From assembly GCF_017114865.1 (NCBI RefSeq), contig NZ_JADEYH010000032.1:1-52853 (forward strand): a stretch of 52,853 bases of DNA, given 5' to 3'. Under the pieces are notes generated by a model, which saw only the letters and a program-made list of their open reading frames with translations, made no database searches and was not told the DNA's origin. This DNA is from Streptomyces verrucosisporus (GTDB taxonomy: Bacteria; Actinomycetota; Actinomycetes; Streptomycetales; Streptomycetaceae). Made by a program: the position numbers and the translations under genes. Positions 1 through 10,713 of the stretch are shown here, one piece after another (position 1 is the first letter of the stretch; the number at the start of each line of letters is the position of its first letter).

Positions 1-477
1 GGAGGCACGAGCACCGCGGCAGGCGGCGACGTCCGCAACGTGATCGTCACCGACACCCTCGGCCTGTCGCAGGCCGTCCACGTGGCCGCCGTCAGTGTGC
101 AGGACCGTGACGGCGCCCGGCGGCCGCTGCTGTGGGCCCGGCTGGACCATCCCACCGTGGAGAGGGTCTGGGCGGACCAGGGCTTCGGCGGCCGCCTGGT
201 CACCTGGGACGGGGAGATCCTGGAGCGCACCGTGGAGATCGTCCGCAAACCGCCCGGCCGGCGCGGCTTCCAGGTCCAGCCCAAACGCCGGGCGGTGGAG
301 CGCGCCTTCGCCTGGATCACCGCACGCCGCCGTCTGGCCCGGGACTACGGGCGCGACCCGGCGCAATCCGAGACCATGATCCGCTGGGCGATGACCGACG
401 TCATACTGCGCCGCCTCACCCGCGGCCGCCCCGCGACCCGACCAGCACGCCGGTCTCTACGACGAACCACCCCATAA
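1..477 (+). pseudogene. IS5-type transposase, 3' fragment
   Basis: The reading frame is open from the first base, so the 5' part lies outside the window. The visible 158 codons resemble the C-terminal half of IS5-group DDE transposases: VTDTLGL near the start, then VWADQGFGGR, then the PKRRAVERAFAWITARRRLARDYGR block, which carries the catalytic-glutamate region, and a typical end (MIRWAMTDVILRRLTRG). The stop is followed by TCAAACACGCTCT, which looks like the right end of such an element at about 497. Immediately beyond is a truncated IS3 orfA on the other strand, so this element seems to have inserted into it. Whether the transposase is intact upstream cannot be seen. Confidence 0.8.
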
Positions 478-480
478 CCC

Positions 481-498
481 GATCTCAAACACGCTCTC
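481..498. mobile_element. Probable right end of the IS5-type element
   Basis: TCAAACACGCTCT follows the transposase stop and sits exactly where IS3 orfA homology breaks off. I read it as the terminal inverted repeat. The matching left end is outside the window, so boundary and target duplication are inferred. Confidence 0.5.
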
Positions 499-746
499 AG
501 CTCGGTGTTCTCCTCACGCGACCGCTTGATCTCCACGGCCTCCCCGGTCGTCATCCCCGGCCTCCGACCTGCATCGATCTGGTCCTGACGGACCCAGTTG
601 CGCAGCGTCCCGGTCGAACCGATCCTCAGCTTCACCGCGACCGCCTTCCCCGCGGCCCATTCGGTCGGATACTCCGGCCGCAACTCGGCGACCATGCGTA
701 CCGCGCGACGGCGAAGCCCAACGGGATACCCGGACGGACGTGCCAT
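499..746 (-). pseudogene. IS3-family transposase OrfA, 3'-truncated
   Basis: From ATG at 746 the minus strand reads MARPSGYPVGLRRRAVRMV, then EYPTEW, IGSTGTLRNWVRQ and KRSREENTEL. This is the helix-turn-helix and start of the leucine-zipper region of IS3-family OrfA. Homology stops after ENTEL at about 499, where the IS5-type end begins. No OrfB is present. It is a dead fragment, about 83 codons long compared with the usual 100 or so. Confidence 0.8.
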
Positions 747-868
747 GACTCGATCCCCTCACGGAATCAAGCTCTTACCGACCCCGGAGCGGCTCTGCCG
801 CCGTGCCATCGTTGTGGTGGGTGATCAGTTCACTGTGCCTCGGCAAGCAGCGTCCGTAGGGTTCGCGT

Positions 869-1234
869 GTGACGGATGTGAGTGAGCGAGCCGTGCAGGC
901 GGCCATCGATGGGGAGATGCGGCTTCTCGATCCGGAGGTGCGTGCCTGCCCGGCCCGTGTCCTGGAGCTTCTGGATCCGGAGTTCACCGAGATCGGGGCC
1001 TCAGGGCGCCGTTGGGACGTGGAGTCGATCCTCACCGTGACGGGCGGCGGCTCGGTGTCCCCGCAGTTCCCGGTCAAGGTCAGCGAGATGACCGGCGTCG
1101 TCCTTGCCGCGGGTGTCGTTCATCTGACGTACTTCGCCGATAACCAGGGCCGCAGGGCATGGCGGAGCTCTCTGTGGCGTCTGACGGCGACGGGCTGGCG
1201 GATGTACTTCCATCAGGCCACTTCGACCGGTTGA
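869..1234 (+). CDS. DUF4440 / SnoaL-like family protein
   Basis: This 121-aa protein starts at GTG 869 and fits the NTF2-like DUF4440 fold. An N-terminal helix (RAVQAAIDGEMRLLDPEVRACPA) leads into LLDPEFTEIGASGRRWD, then beta strands ending in WRSSLWRLTATGWRMYFHQ. Such proteins are small cytosolic alpha+beta barrels, usually of unknown substrate. No signal peptide or membrane segment is visible. It appears to stand alone between the IS fragments and the DM13 gene. The family assignment rests on the DPEF..IG..G..WD pattern and the WR..SLWR..GWRM ending. I cannot assign a reaction. Confidence 0.75.
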   Translation: MTDVSERAVQAAIDGEMRLLDPEVRACPARVLELLDPEFTEIGASGRRWDVESILTVTGGGSVSPQFPVKVSEMTGVVLAAGVVHLTYFADNQGRRAWRSSLWRLTATGWRMYFHQATSTG

Positions 1235-1413
1235 GCGGGGCGGGACCGCCGCCGGCGGGATCTAGTCGATCGCCGCCTTGTACGGATCCGCCGGCGACGC
1301 CCGGCCGCATGGGCCGGGAGGGCCCGTGGTCCTCTGCGGCGGGTGCGCCGCGGCGCGGCCGTGGGTGTTCCGTCACGTCCCGGACGGTGCGCCGGCGCCG
1401 CTGTTGGCGTTGA

Positions 1414-2016
1414 ATGAGGAGCGACGGACTTTCCGAGCGGACGGGGGTGGGCGCGTTGCGCGCTGTGGTGGGCAGACCGCTGGTGTCGGCGGTCGCGGTG
1501 GTGGTCATGGTGGCGGCCGGCGTGGGGCTGTACTGGTTCCAGCCGTGGAAGCTGTGGCAGGACGAGACCGTACGGGAGTCGCTGCCCGCGGCCCCGAGCG
1601 CGCCCGCCCCCTCGGCGGCCGACCGGGAGACCGCCTCCGCGACGCCGTCCGCACAGGCCGGACCGCGGACGTTGGCCGGCGGCGACCTGATCTCCCACGA
1701 GCACGCGACGTCGGGGACGGTCCGGCTGGTCCGGCTGGCCGACGGCTCCCACGTCGTGCGTCTGGAGGACCTCGACACCAGCAACGGGCCCGACCTGCAC
1801 GTCTGGCTGACCGACGCGCCGGTCGAGGAGGGCCGGGCCGGCTGGGGCGTCTTCGACGACGGGGAGTACGTCAGCCTCGGCAGGCTGAAGGGCAACAAGG
1901 GGGACCAGAACTACGCCCTGCCCGACGATGTCGACCCGGACGCGTTCACCAGTGTGAGCATCTGGTGCGACCGCTTCGACGTCTCCTTCGGAGCGGCGGA
2001 GCTGGAGCGGGTCTGA
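1414..2016 (+). CDS. DM13-domain membrane-anchored protein
   Basis: This is a 200-aa protein. Residues about 18-40 (PLVSAVAVVVMVAAGVGLYW) form one membrane helix. A proline/alanine-rich spacer follows (about 60-90), then an extracytoplasmic DM13 domain (about 95-200). DM13 signatures are HATSGTVRLVRLADGSHVVRLEDLDTSNGPDLHVWLTD and GNKGDQNYALP, ending in VSIWCDRFDVSFGAAEL. DM13 is a DOMON-related fold proposed to take part in redox or electron-transfer chemistry at the cell surface. The conserved Cys (IWC) is present. The ATG at 1414 is preceded only by a weak ribosome binding site. It converges on the minus-strand DUF1254 gene. Confidence 0.8.
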   Translation: MRSDGLSERTGVGALRAVVGRPLVSAVAVVVMVAAGVGLYWFQPWKLWQDETVRESLPAAPSAPAPSAADRETASATPSAQAGPRTLAGGDLISHEHATSGTVRLVRLADGSHVVRLEDLDTSNGPDLHVWLTDAPVEEGRAGWGVFDDGEYVSLGRLKGNKGDQNYALPDDVDPDAFTSVSIWCDRFDVSFGAAELERV

Positions 2017-2250
2017 CCGGGGCCGGGGCCGGCGCGCCGACGCCCTCCCGGTCACCCCGGTCACCCCGGCCGCCCCGTACGAACAGGGCCGAGCCGCCGG
2101 GCGGCGCCCGGTGCGGCAGGTGCTCCACGCCGCCCTCCCGGGCGGAAGGCACCTCCACCGCCTCCGGCGGCAGGCCCCACCGCTGTGCGGCGATCCCCCT
2201 TCCCTCGTAGGAGCCGGAGCCGATCAGCGTCACGCCCACGGTCCGCTGCC
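2017..2250. other. Intergenic, convergent junction
   Basis: This is the gap between the DM13 gene and the end of the DUF1254 gene. A minus-strand open frame here (about 2060-2240) includes TLIGSGSYEGRGIAAQRWGL, but it has no clear start or family, so I do not call it a gene. Confidence 0.4.
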
Positions 2251-3487
2251 TCACACCGGTTCGATCTCGCCCGGCCGCCAGGTCCTGTCGAAGAACGGAC
2301 GCAGGGGATTGTAGAACCGCAGGACCACGAACCATCCCCTGTCCGGCAGGGTCTGGATCCAGTTGCCCTCCGGCACGCCGCCGGGTCTGTCGGGCCCGAA
2401 GTGGAGCGTGGTCGTGCCGTCGGCGGCGGAGACGGCTGCCGGGGCCGTGAAGTCGTGGCCGGACACGAGCAGGCCGTTGAGCCACCGGGAGGACGGGCCG
2501 TAGTAGTGCGCCCCCTCGGCCGGGCGAGGGCGGCAGGCGAGTGTGCGGGCGGTGGCGTTCCCCACCCGGGCCGCCTCGGCGAGGATCTCCCGCGTCCGCG
2601 TGTCCGGCCGGAAGGGCCTGTCCCTGACGATCCCGACCGTGGCCAGGGCACCTGCGATCTCGGGGGCGAGCGCCTCGGCCGGCTGGTCGTGGACGAGTTC
2701 GCTCGCGAAGTCGAAGTACGTCGCGTCCCCGGGTGGAACCATGTTCACGGCGAGCCCGGTGCCCTCGACGAAGCGCGGCGGTCCAGGTCTGGTCCGTCCA
2801 CGGCAGCGGTGGGGCCGTGCCGCCGGTGACGATCTCCGCGATGCTGGTCCCGTAGACCCCGGGGACGTAGCGGTGGATGCGCAGTCCCTCCTTGATGCGC
2901 TCGGCCGCCGGCCGCGGGTCGTCGCCTTCCAGGAACGCCCGTCCGACCAGGACGAGCCGGGTGGTGCGGGTCCACCGTGTGAAGAACCCCTCCCCGGGCA
3001 CAGGACCCTCGTAGCCGGGCGGCATGAAGAGGTACCTGCCGCCGGCCCCGCGGTCCGGGCCGGCCACTCCGGGGTCGACGACCCAGCGGAACCACATGTC
3101 GTTGACGAAACCGAGGGTGAGAGGCGGTACCTCCACCACCAGCGGCCCCTCGGTCAGGTCGAGGAACGTCAGGAAGTAGACGGTGTCCGCGTTCCCGGTC
3201 AGCACGAGCGAACTGGGAGTCATGAACTCCGAGAAGAGCAGGACGTCGTGGTCCCGGACGCCCGCCTCGAGCAGCCCCCTGCGGGACGCCCACAGGCTGA
3301 CGCCGGAGTACGCGTCGAGGAAGGCGCCGACCGCGCGCACGTGGTCCAGGTGGTCGTAGACGCGGTCCGCCGTCTCCTCGGGGGGCATGCCGAGCGGGAA
3401 CTCCAGGGAACCCAGCCGCGTCTCGATCCGCTCCGGTGTCGAGACGGACTCAAGCGTCTGCCGCGAGATCCGCGCTGCCCTCTTCAT
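2251..3487 (-). pseudogene. DUF1254/DUF1214 protein, frameshifted
   Basis: The minus strand from ATG 3487 encodes a DUF1254 N-terminal domain (LLFSEFMTPSSLVLTGNADTVYFLTFLDLTEGP, FVNDMWFRWVVDPG) up to about residue 236. The C-terminal DUF1214 domain continues in another frame (VNMVPPGDATYFDF, GHDFTAP, GNWIQTLPDRGWFVVLRFYNPLRPFFDRTWRPGEIEPV) to a stop at 2251. The frames meet at about 2774-2780, where TGG-ACC-GCC-G-CGC-TTC holds one base too many. Removing it would restore about 412 aa, a normal length. It is either a pseudogene or a single-base sequence error. Family members are secreted or cytosolic proteins of unknown function. No signal peptide is seen. Confidence 0.75.
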
Positions 3488-4006
3488 GGCCTGCCTCCCG
3501 TTTTCGGTGGGATCGTCAAGTTATCCGCCATGGCTCTTCCGGCCGCCGGACTGCGCCGGACTGCGCCGTTCGGCAGAGGCGAACGGCCCCCGGTGGGGCG
3601 ACGGGTGCGGCGCCGCGCACGCGCTTGTTCCCCGGAGATGCCGCGGAGGGGCGGGAGCGGCCCCGAAAGGCACCGGGGAGTGTTCCGGCTGCGCGGCGAA
3701 CGGGGGCGGGAATCCGGCGGATTGACACCCTTGCGCGCTCCTGGGCTTTAGAGCTGCTTGGTGTGAAAAGGGGCGATGTAAGGAGCCTCCTTTTCGGGTG
3801 TGTGCTCGGAGTCGCAGTTTCGAACGCCTCGCCCGCCCTTTGCGGGGTGATCGAATTTTCCCGCCTCCCGGATTCTCCGCGTCACCCGGGGAATTGACTC
3901 GCACTCGGCCGTTCCGGGATGCCTTGGGCCGAACAAGATCCTGTGCGGACCGTGTTCGTGACTCACGGCTCGGTGACAGTGTGAAGGGCCCTGCTCTTCC
4001 AGTGCC
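3488..4006. other. Gene-free upstream region
   Basis: This stretch lies between the divergent DUF1254 and rpf genes. No credible coding frame was seen. TTGACA at 3722-3727 followed by TTTAGA 19 bases later could be a plus-strand promoter. The rest is unexplained and includes the promoter region for the minus-strand gene. Confidence 0.4.
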
Positions 4007-4035
4007 TTGTCTCCGTGAATCGGTTGTGTTTATGT
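4007..4035 (+). promoter_or_regulatory. Putative rpf promoter
   Basis: TTGTCT (4007-4012), a 17-base spacer and TTATGT (4030-4035) would start transcription near 4042, just ahead of the riboswitch. This is a consensus-style guess from spacing and position. Confidence 0.35.
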
Positions 4036-4059
4036 GTCCTGGCCTCCGCCGCATCGCGG

Positions 4060-4270
4060 AGGTTCCACCGCCGGGACGCCGAGTCCTGCCGCCCGGCCGG
4101 TGGAGGGAGCGCAGCCGACCGTGGCAGGAGCGGGGAAACCGAGTAAGTGCCGCGACCGCGCTTTTTCCGTGGTCCGGCTTGGGGTGAAGCCTTTCCCGAA
4201 GTGCCCTCGCACATCCGGGAAGGCCGGGCAACTCCAGCCCGAATCCGACAGCTAACCTCGTAGGCGTGGG
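4060..4270 (+). ncRNA. c-di-AMP riboswitch (ydaO-yuaA type)
   Basis: The 3' part matches the highly conserved end of this riboswitch class: CCCGAATCCGACAGCTAACC followed by CTCGTAGGCG at about 4232-4264. The 5' strand of the closing helix (GACGCCGAG, about 4074) can pair with CTCGTAGGCG. An inner helix pairs TCCTGCC (about 4083) with GGCAGGA (about 4121). GGGGAAACCGAGTAAG and TTGGGGTGAAGCC are further class hallmarks. It lies directly before the Rpf gene, the known actinobacterial target, where c-di-AMP is known to lower expression of the cell-wall lytic enzyme. Exact 5' boundary is approximate. Confidence 0.9.
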
Positions 4271-4285
4271 AGAGGATTCACACCC

Positions 4286-5362
4286 ATGTCTCGTGGTCGC
4301 CACCGTCGTCCGAGCAAGTCTTTGATTTCCCGTCAGTTCTCCCGGATCTCCCTGGTCGCCGCGGCCGGTGGTGCGGGAATCGCGGCGCCGATGGTCGCGG
4401 CCGGCAGCGCGAACGCGGCTTCCGCCGAGGTGTGGGAGAAAGTCGCCGAGTGCGAGAGCAGCGGCAACTGGTCCATCAACACCGGCAACGGCTACTACGG
4501 CGGACTGCAGTTCTCGCAGTCCAGCTGGGAGGCGGCCGGCGGCACCGAGTACGCGCCGCGCGCCGACCTGGCTACCAAGAGGGAGCAGATAGCCGCCGGT
4601 GAGAAGCTGCTCGAACTCCAGGGACCGGGAGCCTGGCCCACCTGCGGGCCGGCGGCCGGGCTCTCCCGGGGCTCCGGCGCCCCCGGCAGCGCTCCCGCCA
4701 CCCGGACGGGCGGCGAATCCGGGGTGAAGGCCGGCACGGAGTCCGGGGCGAAGGCCGGGGCCGAGCGCAAGCCCGCCGCCGGCTCCCACACCGTCGCACC
4801 CGGTGACACCCTCCACCGGATCGCCACCACCCACGGTGTCGAGGGCGGCTGGCGGGCGGTCTACGACGCCAACCGCGAGACCGTCGGCGACGACCCGCAC
4901 CTGATCTTCCCCGGCCAGGAACTGAGCCTGGCCGCCCGGTCCTCCGGCGGAGAGCAGGAGCGCGCCCCGGAGCGCGCCGACCGTACCCAGGCCCGTCCGG
5001 CCGCCGAGAAGGCCGCTCCCCAGGCCTCACCGAAGGCCTACGCGGACAACCTCGACGGCTGGATCCGTGAGGCCCTGGACATCATGCGGGTCAACGGCAT
5101 CCCCGGCACCTACGAGGGCATCCACCGCAACGTCATGCGCGAGTCCAGCGGCAACCCGAACGCGATCAACAACTGGGACATCAACGCCCAGCGCGGCACC
5201 CCCTCGATCGGCCTGCTCCAGGTCATCAAGCCGACCTTCGACGCCTACCACGTCCCGGGCACGGCGAACAGCCAGTACGACCCGGTCGCCAACATCGTCG
5301 CCGCCTGCAACTACGCGGCCGACCGCTACGGCTCGATCGACAACGTCAACGGGCCCTACTGA
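4286..5362 (+). CDS. Resuscitation-promoting factor with LysM and SLT-like domains
   Basis: This secreted 358-aa muralytic enzyme has a Sec signal (basic start, hydrophobic run, cleavage after SANA, about residue 44). The Rpf lysozyme-like domain spans about 46-125 (VAECESSGNW, catalytic Glu57; NTGNGYYGGLQFS; WPTCG). A LysM peptidoglycan-binding domain follows at about 168-215 (HTVAPGDTLHRIA, IFPGQEL). The C-terminal domain (about 248-358) resembles a soluble lytic transglycosylase: VMRESSGNPNAIN, PSIGLLQVIKPTF, and NIVAACNYAADRYGS. It would therefore carry two wall-cutting modules. It is expected to act at spore germination and in wall remodelling. Expression is probably set by the upstream c-di-AMP riboswitch. 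A strong terminator follows 40 bases after the stop. Confidence 0.93.
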   Translation: MSRGRHRRPSKSLISRQFSRISLVAAAGGAGIAAPMVAAGSANAASAEVWEKVAECESSGNWSINTGNGYYGGLQFSQSSWEAAGGTEYAPRADLATKREQIAAGEKLLELQGPGAWPTCGPAAGLSRGSGAPGSAPATRTGGESGVKAGTESGAKAGAERKPAAGSHTVAPGDTLHRIATTHGVEGGWRAVYDANRETVGDDPHLIFPGQELSLAARSSGGEQERAPERADRTQARPAAEKAAPQASPKAYADNLDGWIREALDIMRVNGIPGTYEGIHRNVMRESSGNPNAINNWDINAQRGTPSIGLLQVIKPTFDAYHVPGTANSQYDPVANIVAACNYAADRYGSIDNVNGPY

Positions 5363-5402
5363 GACGACCGGGACCGGGAGGACCGGACCCGCCCCCACCC
5401 TG

Positions 5403-5444
5403 CTGCCCCTTGTGGCGGCGCGAAAGCGCCACCACAAGGGGCAG
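5403..5444 (+). terminator. Rho-independent-type terminator after rpf
   Basis: Two 19-base arms (5403-5421 and 5426-5444) pair with one mismatch around a GAAA tetraloop. It separates the rpf gene from icd. There is no clear T-tract, as is common in this group. Confidence 0.8.
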
Positions 5445-5519
5445 GGCGCTTTCGGGGAGAGGCCCTCCACGGGATATCTTGATGTCGAGCAATGTTGCAG
5501 ACGTGGAGCGGAGCACCCG

Positions 5520-7739
<2,220 letters not shown>

Positions 7740-7746
7740 CACGGCG

Positions 7747-7778
7747 GGCGCGGGGGCGCTCCTCCGCACCCCCGCGCC
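7747..7778 (+). terminator. Terminator after icd
   Basis: There are perfect 10-base arms GGCGCGGGGG (7747-7756) and CCCCCGCGCC (7769-7778) with a 12-base loop, directly after the icd stop. Confidence 0.7.
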
Positions 7779-7800
7779 TTCCGCGTCCGACCCGCGCCGC

Positions 7801-7833
7801 CGCCCCGGCCGGACTCCTCGTCCGGCCGGGGCG
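7801..7833. terminator. Bidirectional terminator
   Basis: A perfect 14-base stem (7801-7814 with 7820-7833) around a 5-base loop sits between convergent icd and the phosphatase gene. It can serve both strands. Confidence 0.7.
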
Positions 7834-7850
7834 GTCTTCGAGCGACCGGG

Positions 7851-8525
7851 TCAGCGGTAGGTGAGCAGCGCGCGCCGTTCCCCGGCGAAGTGCGCGTGGT
7901 CGTTGAAGGCCAGCAGGCTGATGCCGGAGGAGCCCGCGACGAGGGTTGTGATCGCGGCGTTGACGGTGACCCGGTTCAGCGCCACGATGCCGGCCGGCGG
8001 AGCGGACAGCAGCCCCCCGCACAGGGCCGCCAGCACCCCACCGGAGGTGACCACCACCGCGTCGCGCCCGGGTCGGAGCCCGTCGGCCAGACCCCGCAGC
8101 GCGTCGGCCGCGCCGGAGGTGAACCGCCGCCAGCCGCCCTCGCCGGTGTCCGCCATCCACGCCTCAAGGGCCCGGTCGAGGACCGCCTGGACACCGCGTG
8201 AGCCGGAGGAGGCGCCGGCGGGGGCGTCCTGGGGCGCGGCGCCGCCGTAGCGCTCGACGAGATCGATGTGGTCGTACTCGTTCCACCGCGCATCGGTGTG
8301 CGGCGTCCCGGGCAGCCCGGCGGTCCTCGCGATGATCTGCGCGGTGTCGCGCTGCCGGGCCAGGGTGCCGCAGACCACGACCGGGTCGCGCGGCGCACGC
8401 CGGGCCAGCTCGGCCCCGGCGACCTCCGCCTGTCTGCGCCCGAGGTCCGACAGCACGTCGTACCCCTCGGCCGTGTCGGCGCCGAACGTGGCCTGGCCGT
8501 GGCGGACCAGATGGATGACCGGCAT
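7851..8525 (-). CDS. Histidine phosphatase family protein
   Basis: This 224-aa cytosolic protein belongs to the phosphoglycerate-mutase-like superfamily. The RHG motif near the start (HLVRHGQATFG) gives the phosphorylated His9. The Arg/Glu pattern of the fold follows: LSDLGRRQAEVAGAEL, CGTLARQRDTAQ, WNEYDHIDL. The second catalytic His lies in the C-terminal part; VVVTSGG at about 165 replaces the usual VTHGG, so the canonical second His is not obvious. The substrate is unknown. It lies 112 bases downstream of the short-chain dehydrogenase gene in the same direction and may be co-transcribed under the TetR operator at 9652-9670. Confidence 0.87.
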   Translation of the reverse strand: MPVIHLVRHGQATFGADTAEGYDVLSDLGRRQAEVAGAELARRAPRDPVVVCGTLARQRDTAQIIARTAGLPGTPHTDARWNEYDHIDLVERYGGAAPQDAPAGASSGSRGVQAVLDRALEAWMADTGEGGWRRFTSGAADALRGLADGLRPGRDAVVVTSGGVLAALCGGLLSAPPAGIVALNRVTVNAAITTLVAGSSGISLLAFNDHAHFAGERRALLTYR

Positions 8526-8637
8526 CGCTGCCCTCCTGTCGTCGAAGTACTGTCGGGCCTTTGGGCCGTCAGGGCCGTCAGGGGAGGCAGGCGGAACCGG
8601 GGCCCGGGAATGCGGTGGAGACGGGGAGTGGCTCTTC

Positions 8638-9390
8638 TCAGCTCATCCTCGCCACGACGCCCAGAGGCAGCCGCCGCATGGCGAAGCCCATGGGTACCCA
8701 GGGCCAGGCGGGCACCTTCGCCTGGGCGCGTTCGGCCTCGATGGCCTTCACCATGGCGCGCACCCCCTTCTCGGTGGAGACCATCAGCGGCGTCCGGCCG
8801 GCCGAACCGCTCATCTCGGAGGCGATGTAGCCGGGGAAGAGGGTGGTGACCTTGATCGGGGTGCGCAGCAGCTCGGCACGGATGCCCTCGGCGAGGGCCG
8901 CGACGCCGGCTTTGCTGGCCGCGTACGTGGTGAGGTTGCGGGGCAGGCCGCGCATGGCGCTCATGGAGGAGACGACGACCAGATGGCCGGCCCCCTGGTC
9001 GCGGAAGACCTCCACGGCGGCCTCGCACTGGGCGAGGGCGGCGGTGAAGTTGGTCTGCGCGGTCTGGAGGTTGGCGTCGAAACGCCCGGTGCCGATCGGC
9101 CGGCCCTTGCCCAGCCCGGCGTTCACCACCACTCGGTCCAGCGAGCCCAGGTCGGCGCGGAAGGCGCGGAAGACCTCGAAGACGGCGCCGTGGTCGTTGA
9201 CGTCCAGCGCCCGTACCGAGACGGTGACGCCGGGGTGGGCGGCCAGCAGTTCCTCGCGCAGCCGCTCCAGGCGGTCGGTGCGGCGGGCGCACAGGGCGAG
9301 GTCGCGCCCCCTGGCGGCGAACTCGCGGGCCATCTGCTCGCCCAGCCCGGCGCTGGCCCCGGTGATGAGGATGCTCTGACGGGTGCTCAT
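8638..9390 (-). CDS. Short-chain dehydrogenase/reductase
   Basis: This 250-aa classical SDR is an NAD(P)-dependent oxidoreductase of the cytosol. It has the TGASAGLG cofactor motif near residue 10, LCARRTDRL (an Arg-rich turn suggesting NADPH), and VNAGLGKG. The catalytic triad is Ser (VVVSSMSAMRG) with YAASK (Tyr/Lys). The tail (FPGYIASEM) is usual for the family. It is the first gene after a TetR-type palindrome on the minus strand, with the TetR gene just upstream. Inducible expression by a lipophilic ligand is therefore plausible. The substrate is unknown; fatty-acyl or steroid-like substrates are typical of close relatives. Confidence 0.9.
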   Translation of the reverse strand: MSTRQSILITGASAGLGEQMAREFAARGRDLALCARRTDRLERLREELLAAHPGVTVSVRALDVNDHGAVFEVFRAFRADLGSLDRVVVNAGLGKGRPIGTGRFDANLQTAQTNFTAALAQCEAAVEVFRDQGAGHLVVVSSMSAMRGLPRNLTTYAASKAGVAALAEGIRAELLRTPIKVTTLFPGYIASEMSGSAGRTPLMVSTEKGVRAMVKAIEAERAQAKVPAWPWVPMGFAMRRLPLGVVARMS

Positions 9391-9724
9391 GCCGTGTGCT
9401 CCTGTGTCTTCGTCGTGTTGCCTGCCCCGGTGCCGCAGCTCCTGCGGCCCCGTGGCCGGTGGCCGGTCCGGCCGCGCGGGGCGCCGAGGTGCGCGTCCTC
9501 GCGGGGACGGTCCCGGTACCGGCCGGACCCGGCGACGCGTTCGGTGTACGTCCGGGCCCGCGGTGAGTGGGCGAGGTCCGCGGCCGGCTCCTTGCCGGGG
9601 GACGTCCGAAGTGCCCGGGCGGCGTCGTCGCGACGGCGAGCGTAACCAACATACTGACCAGTGCTCAATAGCATGGGCGCGGGGTGGCCCGGATCACCTT
9701 CGCGCACCGGCGGGCGCGGGACGG
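9391..9724. other. Control region between SDR and TetR genes
   Basis: This is a 334-base gap. It has no credible gene. It contains the 19-base palindrome listed separately and so probably the promoter of the minus-strand SDR gene. Confidence 0.5.
9652..9670. promoter_or_regulatory. TetR-type operator
   Basis: TACTGACCAGTGCTCAATA is an imperfect palindrome centred on 9661, with 7 of 9 arm positions symmetrical. It resembles half-sites of AcrR/TetR regulators that control lipid-related genes. It sits between the TetR gene and the SDR gene, so the neighbouring repressor is the obvious binder (inference). Confidence 0.6.
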
Positions 9725-10330
9725 TCAGCGCGACGGGGCGAGCGGTGCGCCCAGCGGCGTGAGCAGCCGGCCGAGACCGTCCACGAGGAAGCCCACCAGC
9801 TCCTCGGCCGCCACCTCCTCGCCGGCCTCGATCGCCATCTCCTCGGCCATCGCCAGCCAGCCGCGCACCGCGAGGCGTACCAGCGGATCGGGGGAGGGCT
9901 CGCCCAGCGCCGTCAGGATCCGCTCGGCCAGTGCGGCGCGGATGCCCTCGAACACCTCCACCACCAGTTCGTCCCCGCCGGCTCCGGCGCGCACCAGGGC
10001 CACGTAGTTGGCACGGCGGCGCCGCACGAAGCCGGTGAAACCCGCGACCACGGCGCGCACCCGCTCCTCGGGCCCGCCCTCGTCCGGCAGGCGCGTGTGC
10101 AGCAGCAGCCGCTGCCCGGCGGCCCGGACCACCGCGACGTAGTAGTCGCGCTTGGTCGGGAAATAGTGGAAGAGCAGGCCGCGCGAGATGCCCGCCTCGG
10201 CGGCCACCTCGTGCATCGACAGTTCGTGGATGGGCCGGCCGACCAGCAGCCTCAGTCCGATCCCGATCAGCTGCCCGCGCCGGTCCTCGGCGCTCAGGCG
10301 CACCCGGGTACGGGCGGGGTCGGCGGTCAT
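9725..10330 (-). CDS. TetR family transcriptional regulator
   Basis: This is a 201-aa DNA-binding repressor. The N-terminal helix-turn-helix spans about 12-58: RLLVGRPIHELSMHEVAAEAGISRGLLFHYFPTKRDYYVAVV. AGISRGLLFHYF is the recognition segment. The C-terminal ligand domain (about 70-195) is helical and not informative about ligand. The start (MTADPARTR) gives the usual short leader before helix 1; longer in-frame starts would extend into low-complexity sequence. It is transcribed toward the SDR gene, with the palindrome at 9652-9670 lying between them. Confidence 0.9.
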   Translation of the reverse strand: MTADPARTRVRLSAEDRRGQLIGIGLRLLVGRPIHELSMHEVAAEAGISRGLLFHYFPTKRDYYVAVVRAAGQRLLLHTRLPDEGGPEERVRAVVAGFTGFVRRRRANYVALVRAGAGGDELVVEVFEGIRAALAERILTALGEPSPDPLVRLAVRGWLAMAEEMAIEAGEEVAAEELVGFLVDGLGRLLTPLGAPLAPSR

Positions 10331-10713
10331 GCGGGTGACGGTAACCCGCCGCCGGAGGACCGGCAAACGCCGACCCGTGGCGTTCGGCACACGGGATCCC
10401 GGCACACGGGACGCGGAAGGCGCCGGCCAGGACGGGGGGAACCCGGCCGGCGCCGGTCTGCGCGCGGGCGCCGAGGGGCGGAGGTCGCCTCCGCGGCGAG
10501 TGGCACTGCGAGGCCTGAGCCGGACGGTCGTCCTCGCAGGCGGTGTGTGAGGCCCGGGGACACTGTCCCGCCCTCCGGCACCCGCGGCGAGTACAACCGC
10601 CCGTCCGGCGTCGGCATTCCGTACCGGATGGAACGAAACCGGATGGAAGCGGATGAAGTGCGCCACACCGGCCGTCCGTGGAATGGGCGGACCGGTACGG
10701 GTACTCGCCGACC

